Assembly (NCBI GenBank): GCA_900547435.1
Contig: URGO01000115.1
Coordinates: 1-10,412, forward strand
Direction of reading: 5' to 3'
From: an uncultured Parabacteroides sp.
Lineage (GTDB): Bacteria > Bacteroidota > Bacteroidia > Bacteroidales > Tannerellaceae
Length of the DNA stretch: 10,412 nucleotides
Shown here in pieces: positions 1 through 5,673 of the stretch (position 1 is its first letter; each line of letters begins with the position of its first letter). Under the pieces are notes generated by a model that had not been told where the DNA came from, did no database searches, and saw only the letters and a program-made list of their open reading frames with translations. The position numbers and the translations under genes are program-made.

Positions 1-132
1 GAAAAGTTTGGATTATCCGAGCTGGAAGTGACCGATGAGGTATTTGAGAGTGAGCGCTCCGTTGTCTTCGATGAAGCTGAGAACCGTATGCATTCCATCA
101 AGGCGATCATGAAGGCAACGTTATCTGACTAA
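1..132 (+). CDS. C-terminal 43 codons of an unidentified gene (5' end outside window)
   Basis: An open frame enters from the left edge and ends at TAA 130-132, giving 43 residues that begin EKFGLSELEV and end KAIMKATLSD. I do not recognise the family. The stretch is rich in Glu, Asp and Lys with no membrane segment, so it is probably the end of a soluble protein. It does not resemble the V-ATPase subunit D that normally precedes subunit I in Bacteroidales operons. It lies 26 bp upstream of a Firmicutes-type birA start and so probably belongs to the same foreign segment. The frame is uninterrupted and codon use looks coding, but the product is unknown. Confidence 0.6.
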   Translation, partial: EKFGLSELEVTDEVFESERSVVFDEAENRMHSIKAIMKATLSD

Positions 133-158
133 GAAAAAACGTTTACATATTTTTGTGA

Positions 159-1724
159 ATGGAAAGTATGATTATGAAAGCAGAAATTTTAAGACTGCTC
201 CGTGAGACGGATGGATATGTGTCCGGGCAGGAGCTGTGCAATCAGTTTGGCGTATCCCGGACCGCTGTCTGGAAGGCAATTAATCAGCTGAAAGAGGCCG
301 GTTATGAACTGAACTTCTTTAGTTGCCCGACTTCGCATTACGAGCCAAAATGGGGTGATGAGTACAATGCTTTCTTAGTGAATAATGTACAATCGGTTAC
401 CTATTTTGTTACGGTAACGAAAGTGGGTACTCCTATTGATGTAGATGCCGAGCGGGCAAAGATGCCTACCAAAGGACTTTCGGAATTGCAGACCGATTAT
501 AATCGGTTGGGAGCTTCGATGAAAGCGTTGGAAAAGGAAACGGAAAGCTTTGCTGCCCAGCATTATGAGGCATTGGTCGAAGCGGATAAACTTGTTCAAG
601 ATGAATTCAATTATCAAAATGCTTGGGCACAGACCGACCGTGAGGCTGAGGATCGGTTGATGGTATTGGAAGGATTTGTTCCAACAGAGGAGGCTTCTTC
701 CTTAGAGGCTGGGTTGGAACAGAAAGGATATTATTTCCGGCAATTGGCTATTGAGGAAGAAGAGAATGTTCCTATCAAATTACGGAACAATGCTTTCTCT
801 CGCCTTTTCGAGCCGATTACGCGGATGTTCTCCCTCCCGAATTATACGGAGTTCGACCCGACACCTTTCTTTGCGCCTTTCTTTATGCTCTTCTTCGGAC
901 TTTGCTTCGGAGATGGAGGATATGGATTGCTGGTAATATTGGTTTGCGCTTACTTCAAACGAAAGGCAAGCCAGCAAGTCAAGGACTATTTGTCTTTGTT
1001 CCAGTACTTCGGATTGGCCGCTCTCATTGTGGGGACATGCACTGGTTCGTTTTTTGGTATAGCATTGGCTTCTGTACCGGCACTGGTGGCTGTGAAGGAT
1101 TACTTTGTAAGTAGTGATAATTTGATGACTTTCTCCATCATTATCGGCTTGGTGCAAATTGTTTTTGGAAAAGCGGTTGCTGCTTTGAAGACGATGGAGC
1201 AAAAGGGAACCAAATATGGTATCGCCCCCATGGCATGGGTGTTTGTCATCGTTGCGCTCCTTTGTGCTTTAGGACTCCCGATGCTTAATGTCCAATTACC
1301 AGAGATGGTCAAGAGTATATGTTTCGGCATCGCCGGATTGGGATTGCTTATAGCGTTCTTCTACAATTCTCCGGGCAAGAATATCTTCCTTAATTTTGGA
1401 ACGGGACTTTGGAATACCTATAACATGGCATCCGGATTGTTGGGTGATACGCTCTCCTATATTCGTCTGTTTGCTATCGGTCTGACAGGCTCTATCCTTG
1501 GAGGGGTATTCAACTCGTTAGCTATCGATATGACGGAAGGTATGAATATCTTCTTGCGCATTATCGTGATGCTGTTGATTCTTGTGGCGGGCCATGCCAT
1601 CAACTTTGGCTTGTGTACTATCAGTTCGTTGGTTCACCCGTTACGTTTGATATTTGTAGAATATTATAAGAATGCTGAGTTTGAAGGAGGTGGTAAAGAT
1701 TACCGCCCGTTTAAGAAAGCATAA
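159..1724 (+). CDS. ntpI: V-type ATPase subunit I (a-subunit), N-terminus replaced by a BirA HTH fragment
   Basis: From about residue 48 to 521 this is V-type ATPase subunit I, the stator membrane subunit that forms the ion half-channels next to the rotor ring. A cytoplasmic part (about 50-230, with a coiled-coil-like Glu/Lys-rich stretch near 105-150) is followed by about seven membrane segments from residue 237 to about 495. The motif LSYIRLFAIG places the essential channel arginine at R436. The C-terminal tail, with GHAINFGLC and HPLRLIFVEYY, is typical of the family. Bacteroidales homologues are about 600 residues, so roughly 130 N-terminal residues are missing; residues 1-47 are BirA sequence instead. 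The next gene, 91 bp on, is subunit K, as in known operons, while the expected subunit D gene is absent upstream. The family call is firm; the start and intactness are not, and the open frame as it stands is probably an artefact of joining. Confidence 0.88.
   Translation: MESMIMKAEILRLLRETDGYVSGQELCNQFGVSRTAVWKAINQLKEAGYELNFFSCPTSHYEPKWGDEYNAFLVNNVQSVTYFVTVTKVGTPIDVDAERAKMPTKGLSELQTDYNRLGASMKALEKETESFAAQHYEALVEADKLVQDEFNYQNAWAQTDREAEDRLMVLEGFVPTEEASSLEAGLEQKGYYFRQLAIEEEENVPIKLRNNAFSRLFEPITRMFSLPNYTEFDPTPFFAPFFMLFFGLCFGDGGYGLLVILVCAYFKRKASQQVKDYLSLFQYFGLAALIVGTCTGSFFGIALASVPALVAVKDYFVSSDNLMTFSIIIGLVQIVFGKAVAALKTMEQKGTKYGIAPMAWVFVIVALLCALGLPMLNVQLPEMVKSICFGIAGLGLLIAFFYNSPGKNIFLNFGTGLWNTYNMASGLLGDTLSYIRLFAIGLTGSILGGVFNSLAIDMTEGMNIFLRIIVMLLILVAGHAINFGLCTISSLVHPLRLIFVEYYKNAEFEGGGKDYRPFKKA
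168..308 (+). pseudogene. birA: birA N-terminal fragment: winged-helix DNA-binding domain of a Class II biotin repressor/ligase
   Basis: Residues 4-50 of the long frame starting at 159 read as a typical HTH_11 winged helix: KAEILRLLRE, then SGQELCNQFGVSRTAVWKAI as the helix-turn-helix and recognition helix, then NQLKEAGYE. This is the N-terminal domain of Class II BirA, which binds the biotin operator; the catalytic biotin-protein ligase domain that should follow is absent. A GGAAAG ribosome site at 161-166 fits a native start at ATG 174 (or 168) better than ATG 159. Class II BirA is common in Clostridia; Bacteroidales biotin ligases usually lack this domain as far as I know. The coding identity changes at the KEAGYE codons (291-308), where V-ATPase subunit I sequence takes over. 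I read it as a broken end of a foreign gene, not as a functional domain of the ATPase. Confidence 0.8.
288..311. other. Left chimeric junction: Firmicutes birA to Bacteroidales ntpI
   Basis: Residues up to about 50 match a BirA winged helix ending LKEAGYE, and residues from about 46 match subunit I, where a segment of the form KxAGYxLxFFxCP is expected. The two proteins share the same few residues here, so the join falls in a short stretch of sequence similarity and leaves the frame open. Microhomology of this kind is what an assembler or template-switching error tends to use. The exact base cannot be placed within about 288-311. This is inferred from family knowledge, not from alignment. Confidence 0.72.
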
Positions 1725-1815
1725 ATGCATTTTAAGTGATTGCAGGCTTAAAACGCAAGACAGGATAATTAACAAGAAATAATAATAAAAATAATAATTA
1801 AAAACATTCATCATT

Positions 1816-2268
1816 ATGGAACCTATTTTATTAGCTTATTTAGGAGTTGCTCTTATGACAGGTTTAACCTTCATTGGTAGTAGTTATGGCGTGACGATTA
1901 CAGGTAATGCAGTAGTTGGCGCAATGAAAAAGAATCCGGATGCGCTGGGTTCGTACATCGGTTTAAGTGCGTTGCCATCTTCACAAGGTCTGTATGGATT
2001 TGTGGGATATTTCATGATGCAACCCTTCTTGACACCTGATATTTCCTTCTTGACCGCTACAGCTGTATTTGCCGCTGGTTTGGTATTGGGATTTTCCGGT
2101 TTGATTTCAGCAATTCGCCAAGGTGAAGTATGTGCGAATGGTATTGCTGCTATCGGTGCCGGTCATAATGCTTTCGGTTCGACTATGGTCATGGCGGTAT
2201 TTCCGGAATTGTATGCCATCTTAGGTTTATTGGTGACAATTTTGATCAGTACAAGTTTACCGGCATAA
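1816..2268 (+). CDS. ntpK: V-type ATPase subunit K (membrane rotor c-subunit)
   Basis: This 150-residue, almost entirely hydrophobic protein has the double-hairpin, four-helix layout of V-type c-subunits (helices about 4-28, 45-70, 76-100 and 122-147), the size of Enterococcus hirae NtpK. Subunit K monomers form the ring that carries ions past subunit I during ATP-driven rotation. The ion-carrying glutamate is E131 in FPELYAILG. Residues matching the E. hirae Na+ site are also present: L53, S56 (Thr in E. hirae) and Q57 in LPSSQGLYGF, and Q102 in RQGEV. This suggests Na+ rather than H+ coupling, an inference from the motif only. The 91-bp gap after subunit I is A-rich with no Shine-Dalgarno site and no TAnnTTTG, so the gene is probably transcribed with the operon. 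It is complete, followed by a large hairpin that likely ends the operon. Confidence 0.95.
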   Translation: MEPILLAYLGVALMTGLTFIGSSYGVTITGNAVVGAMKKNPDALGSYIGLSALPSSQGLYGFVGYFMMQPFLTPDISFLTATAVFAAGLVLGFSGLISAIRQGEVCANGIAAIGAGHNAFGSTMVMAVFPELYAILGLLVTILISTSLPA

Positions 2269-2290
2269 TTGATTTTTTATTCAAATATTC

Positions 2291-2351
2291 ATGCCTATCT
2301 TTGGTGGAAAAGATAACTATCTTTCTTTCCGAAGATAGGCATCTTTTCTTT
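2291..2351 (+). terminator. Long hairpin with T-rich tail after the V-ATPase operon
   Basis: An 11-bp perfect stem pairs ATGCCTATCTT (2291-2301) with AAGATAGGCAT (2332-2342) and is followed by CTTTTCTTT. The loop holds a second perfect 7-bp stem, AAAGATA (2309-2315) with TATCTTT (2318-2324). Because all four arms share the same core, they can pair 1:4 and 2:3, or 1:2 and 3:4. Its position, 22 bp after the ntpK stop and before an independent promoter, fits transcription termination of the ATPase operon. Confidence 0.65.
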
Positions 2352-2405
2352 GAAAGGTCGGCATGAATTTCTTTGTTGATAGGTAAGCAGAAGCAATAAA
2401 TGTGT

Positions 2406-2413
2406 TAAATTTG
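2406..2413 (+). promoter_or_regulatory. Bacteroidetes-type -7 element (TAnnTTTG) for the S9 peptidase
   Basis: TAAATTTG matches the Bacteroidetes sigma-ABfr -7 consensus TAnnTTTG and lies 38 bp before the peptidase start. I see no good TTTG -33 element about 20 bp upstream, so the call rests on the -7 box and its position after a terminator. Confidence 0.5.
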
Positions 2414-2451
2414 CGGGGTGAAAAAAATATGATATTTAAATATATTGATAT

Positions 2452-4887
2452 ATGAAGAAGAAATGGATAATAGGGTTGGTCTGTGCGACTCTTTCGGTGC
2501 AGACCTTGATGGCGGAAACTCCGGAAAGGCTTCCGGGGTATGTGCAGGCTGAAAAGTTCACGAAAGAGAAATTAAACACGATGCTTTTCTCTACAACGGT
2601 CGACCCGCATTGGTTTCAACAGGGAAATCGGTTCTGGTATGAGTATAAAACAAGCAACGGACGGGTATGGTATGTCGTTGACCCTGTAATGAAAAAGAAA
2701 ACTCCGCTTTTTAATCTGGACAAATTGGCATCTGAAATTACGGAAATTGTAAAAGACCCATTTACCGCCCAGCAATTACCGATTGAGAAACTGGAAGCTC
2801 AACCGGACGGGAAGACCTTTACTTTTCAAATAACTTCCTCGAAAGAGGCGCCTAAGGATTCAATCCATAATAAGGATGGAAAGAAGAAGCAGGTATTTTA
2901 TTTCTCCTATAATTATCCGGAGCAGAAGCTTACCTGGCTGGAAGAACAGAAGGAGGATGTAAAATATCCGGACTGGGCATCGTTCTCACCTGATGGAAAA
3001 ACGGTAGTCTATGCCAAGGATTTGAATCTTTATCGGATGACACGGGCCGATTATGAAAAGCTAAAAAAGGATGAGAACGATAGTACGGTAGTTGATATTC
3101 AACTGACTACATTCGGTGTGAAGGATTTCGGATTTGGCCAGCCTTATAGTTTGTTGAACACCGACACGCTCTGCAACGGTAAACGCAAACGGGTTTGGGG
3201 AATCGTTTGGTCTCCTGATTCGAAATATTTCGCGGTTACGACTTCGGATGAACGGAAGGTTAAAGATTTATGGGTTATCAACTCGATGGCTTCGCCCCGT
3301 CCTACGTTGGAATCTTACAAATATCAGATGCCGGGAGAGATGGATGCGCCTATCGAACACCTCTATTTGTTCAATATGGAGGACAATTCCTATAAAGAAA
3401 TCAAGACAGATGCCTTTAAGAATCAGACAATCAATCTTGCACGCAAGCCTCGCCTTCAGAAGCAACGCGATGCGCATGAGGTATCGACCGAGTGGCTGGG
3501 CGATACGAATCATTTTTATCTGACACGCTCAAGCCGGGATTTGCATCGGATAGATATCTGTTCGTATACCTTAGGCGAAGATTCCATCCGTCCGCTTATC
3601 GAAGAGCGCATGAATACCTACCAGGAGGTACGTCCTTTGGCTATCTTGGACGGAGGCAAAGAGATGATTCATTGGAGCGAACGGGACGGATGGGCGCATC
3701 TGTACCTGTATGATGGAGAGGGGAACCTGAAGAATCGCATTACGCAAGGCCCCTGGCATGTAGACCAGATTGTAAAAGTGGATGAAAAGAACCGTGTGGT
3801 TTATTTCTTGGCCAACGGACGGGAAAAAGGCGAGAACCCTTATTACGAGCATCTGTATCGGGTGAATCTGAATGGTTCCGGTCTGCAACTCGTGACAAAA
3901 GGAAATTATTTCCATGCGCCTTCGGTGGATGATAATGCGCAATTTATTGTCAATAATTATTCACGGGTGAATACGGTTCCGAAGACGGAATTATTGGATA
4001 ATACCGGGCGTAAGGTGATGGATTTGGAAGAGAGCGACTTTTCTCAATTATTAGCAGCCGGGTATCAATTCCCTGAGCCTTTTACGGTAAAGGCTGCCGA
4101 TGGTGTGACGGACTTGTATGGTGTAATGTATAAACCTTTCAATTTTGATTCGACGAAGGTGTATCCGGTAATTGATTATGTCTATCCGGGCCCGCAAGTC
4201 GAGGCTACGGTTTATCCCTTCACCCGAATGAGTGTACGTACCGACCGATTGGCCCAAGCGGGCTTTGTGGTTATTACGGTTGGTAATCGCGGAGGACATC
4301 CCAGCCGTTCGAAATGGTATCATAATTATGGGTATGGAAATTTGCGTGATTATGGATTGGCTGACCAAAAGGCCGCTATCGAACAATTGGCTAACCGGTA
4401 TGCGTTTATGGATATCAATCGTGTCGGAATCCATGGGCATTCCGGTGGAGGATTTATGTCTACGGCCGCAATACTTCAATATCCTGATTTCTTCAAGACA
4501 GCGGTATCTAGTGCGGGAAATCACGATAACCGAATCTATAATCGTTGGTGGAGCGAAACACATCATGGTGTGAAAGAGCAGGTATCCGAGAAGGGCGATA
4601 CTACTTTCCTGTATAGTATCAAGACCAACGAAGAGATAGCCAAACAATTGAAAGGTCATTTGCTTCTGGTGCATGGAGATATTGACAATAACGTGCATCC
4701 GGGCAATACGCTTCGTGTGGTTGATGCGTTGATTCGTGCGGGTAAACGTTTCGATATGTTGATTTTGCCTCAGCAAAGACATGGCTTTGGGGATATGGAT
4801 GAATACTTTTACTGGCGGATGGTGGATTACTTCTCTAAAAATCTGTTAGGGAAGCAGGAGGAATCGGTAGATATCCCACGTCGCTAA
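2452..4887 (+). CDS. Exported S9 family serine peptidase, dipeptidyl-peptidase IV-like
   Basis: This 811-residue protein begins with a signal peptide (KKK, a hydrophobic core, then an Ala-rich end near residue 21), so it is exported, probably to the periplasm. Residues about 90-540 form a DPPIV_N-type beta-propeller, with WSPDSKYF and HWSERDGWAHLYLYD as family motifs; residues about 550-800 form the alpha/beta-hydrolase peptidase domain. The catalytic triad is S664 in GHSGGG, D745 in HGDIDNNVH and H777 in QQRHGF; Y578 in VYPGP is the expected oxyanion tyrosine. Family members cleave dipeptides, often X-Pro, from peptide N-termini. Two differences from classical DPP-IV are notable: the nucleophile elbow is GHSGGG rather than GWSYGG, and I do not find the Glu-Glu motif that anchors the substrate N-terminus. 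Exact specificity is therefore open. It is a single gene with its own promoter and terminator. Confidence 0.9.
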   Translation: MKKKWIIGLVCATLSVQTLMAETPERLPGYVQAEKFTKEKLNTMLFSTTVDPHWFQQGNRFWYEYKTSNGRVWYVVDPVMKKKTPLFNLDKLASEITEIVKDPFTAQQLPIEKLEAQPDGKTFTFQITSSKEAPKDSIHNKDGKKKQVFYFSYNYPEQKLTWLEEQKEDVKYPDWASFSPDGKTVVYAKDLNLYRMTRADYEKLKKDENDSTVVDIQLTTFGVKDFGFGQPYSLLNTDTLCNGKRKRVWGIVWSPDSKYFAVTTSDERKVKDLWVINSMASPRPTLESYKYQMPGEMDAPIEHLYLFNMEDNSYKEIKTDAFKNQTINLARKPRLQKQRDAHEVSTEWLGDTNHFYLTRSSRDLHRIDICSYTLGEDSIRPLIEERMNTYQEVRPLAILDGGKEMIHWSERDGWAHLYLYDGEGNLKNRITQGPWHVDQIVKVDEKNRVVYFLANGREKGENPYYEHLYRVNLNGSGLQLVTKGNYFHAPSVDDNAQFIVNNYSRVNTVPKTELLDNTGRKVMDLEESDFSQLLAAGYQFPEPFTVKAADGVTDLYGVMYKPFNFDSTKVYPVIDYVYPGPQVEATVYPFTRMSVRTDRLAQAGFVVITVGNRGGHPSRSKWYHNYGYGNLRDYGLADQKAAIEQLANRYAFMDINRVGIHGHSGGGFMSTAAILQYPDFFKTAVSSAGNHDNRIYNRWWSETHHGVKEQVSEKGDTTFLYSIKTNEEIAKQLKGHLLLVHGDIDNNVHPGNTLRVVDALIRAGKRFDMLILPQQRHGFGDMDEYFYWRMVDYFSKNLLGKQEESVDIPRR

Positions 4888-4911
4888 GAAGTTGTTTTGA
4901 ATTTATTTCAG

Positions 4912-4954
4912 AAAAAATATCGGTTGTTTTTCCGGGAATAACCGATATTTTTTT
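4912..4954. terminator. Strong intrinsic terminator after the S9 peptidase, possibly bidirectional
   Basis: A perfect 14-bp stem pairs AAAAAATATCGGTT (4912-4925) with AACCGATATTTTTT (4940-4953) across a 14-nt loop. The downstream arm ends in a run of Ts, and the upstream arm in a run of As, so it could also work on the other strand. It lies 24 bp after the peptidase stop. Its downstream arm is also the first copy of a direct repeat that leads into the next promoter. Confidence 0.8.
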
Positions 4955-4976
4955 GAAGATAACCGATGTTCTTTTG
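4938..4976 (+). repeat. 18-bp direct repeat at 21-bp spacing upstream of the HMA-AraC gene (candidate operator)
   Basis: The sequence ATAACCGATnTTnTTTTG occurs at 4938-4955 and 4959-4976, identical at 16 of 18 positions and offset by exactly 21 bp, two helical turns. AraC-family proteins often bind direct half-sites at this spacing. The second copy ends 13 bp before the TAATTTTG -7 element of the regulator gene, where an activator would contact RNA polymerase. Overlap of the first copy with the terminator stem means its sequence may partly be explained by that structure. Binding is inferred, not shown. Confidence 0.5.
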
Positions 4977-4989
4977 GAGATGTTTTTCC

Positions 4990-4997
4990 TAATTTTG
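4990..4997 (+). promoter_or_regulatory. Bacteroidetes-type -7 element (TAnnTTTG) for the HMA-AraC regulator
   Basis: TAATTTTG matches the TAnnTTTG consensus, 28 bp before the regulator start. The nearest TTTG upstream (4973-4976) leaves only a 13-bp gap, shorter than the usual 19-21, which would suit a promoter that needs an activator bound at the adjacent direct repeat. Confidence 0.55.
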
Positions 4998-5025
4998 CAA
5001 AGTGTTATAAGGTCATATTGAAAGA

Positions 5026-5598
5026 ATGGCAGAAACGGTTTTACATATCAAGAATATGGTTTGTCCGCGTTGCGTCATGGCGGTAAAAGAACTATTGAAT
5101 CAATTGGATTTTCCGGTGATATCTGTCGAATTAGGTAAAGCGATTGTAGGCCGGACTCCGGACGGATGGGAGATGACCCAGTTGCGGGAAAGATTACAAG
5201 TCATTGGATTCGAGTTGATAGACGACAAACGTCTGCAGGTGGTAGAACAGATAAAAGATAGCATCATCGAGTTGGTGCATTACCGGGATAATGATTTGAA
5301 AGTTAATCTTTCTGATTATCTTGCGAATAAATGCCATTCCGATTACAGTCATCTGAGTAAACTCTTTTCTGAAGTATGTGGCGTTACTATTGAAAAATAC
5401 TTTATTGCTCAGAAGATAGAACGTGTCAAGGAATTGTTGCTCTATGACGAGCTCTCGTTGAATGAAATTGCCCTATTGATGAACTATTCCAGTACGGCGC
5501 ACCTGAGCAGCCAATTCAAGCGGGTAACGGGATATACACCCAGCCAATTCAAACAACAGCGTGGTCCGGAGCGTAGACCATTAGACAAAATCCTGTAA
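5026..5598 (+). CDS. AraC-family regulator with N-terminal HMA metal-binding domain; probable copper sensor
   Basis: This 190-residue protein joins two domains. Residues 3-66 resemble a heavy-metal-associated (HMA/Atx1-like) fold with the metal-binding pair C13 and C16 in MVCPRC and a typical ending, GFELID. Residues about 80-178 are an AraC/XylS HTH domain: the second helix-turn-helix (LSLNEIALLMNYSSTAHLSS) leads into the signature FKRVTGYTPSQFK. The usual AraC cupin or sensor domain is absent, so the HMA domain is probably the sensor. The Cu+ ATPase gene follows 75 bp downstream on the same strand, which makes copper, or a similar thiophilic metal, the likely signal. C103 and C118 in the DNA-binding half could also take part. 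A -7 element and a 21-bp-spaced direct repeat precede the gene, so autoregulation is plausible. The domain calls are firm; the metal and the direction of regulation are inferred. Confidence 0.88.
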   Translation: MAETVLHIKNMVCPRCVMAVKELLNQLDFPVISVELGKAIVGRTPDGWEMTQLRERLQVIGFELIDDKRLQVVEQIKDSIIELVHYRDNDLKVNLSDYLANKCHSDYSHLSKLFSEVCGVTIEKYFIAQKIERVKELLLYDELSLNEIALLMNYSSTAHLSSQFKRVTGYTPSQFKQQRGPERRPLDKIL

Positions 5599-5641
5599 AT
5601 CCTTTCCATAATTCTATAATAGGAATAACATTCCCGGATAT

Positions 5642-5649
5642 TACTTTTG
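5642..5649 (+). promoter_or_regulatory. Bacteroidetes-type -7 element (TAnnTTTG) for the copper ATPase
   Basis: TACTTTTG matches TAnnTTTG and lies 24 bp before the ATPase start. Just upstream is a short inverted repeat, GGAAT-AAC-ATTCC (5622-5634), and pieces resembling the upstream direct repeat (GGAATAAC and GATATT, then CTTTTG) in a broken arrangement. This may give the ATPase its own metal-responsive promoter in addition to readthrough from the regulator gene. Confidence 0.5.
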
Positions 5650-5673
5650 CTCCCGTAAAAAGGTGATACTGAC

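Noticed and set aside
1..132. Left partial gene as V-ATPase subunit D
   Set aside because: Position would fit the operon, but the residues do not resemble the subunit D C-terminus, and the next start belongs to birA.
159..1724. A genuine novel BirA-V-ATPase regulatory fusion
   Set aside because: The BirA part stops mid-domain boundary, the ATPase part lacks its own N-terminus, and the join falls in shared residues; chimeric assembly explains all three.
1725..1815. Separate promoter for ntpK
   Set aside because: The gap is A/T-rich but holds no TAnnTTTG element, and operon transcription with ntpI is the simpler reading.
4051..4782. Long minus-strand open frame (243 codons) opposite the S9 peptidase
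   Set aside because: It lies wholly antisense to the conserved catalytic domain, has no recognisable motif, and its openness follows from the codon use of the sense gene.
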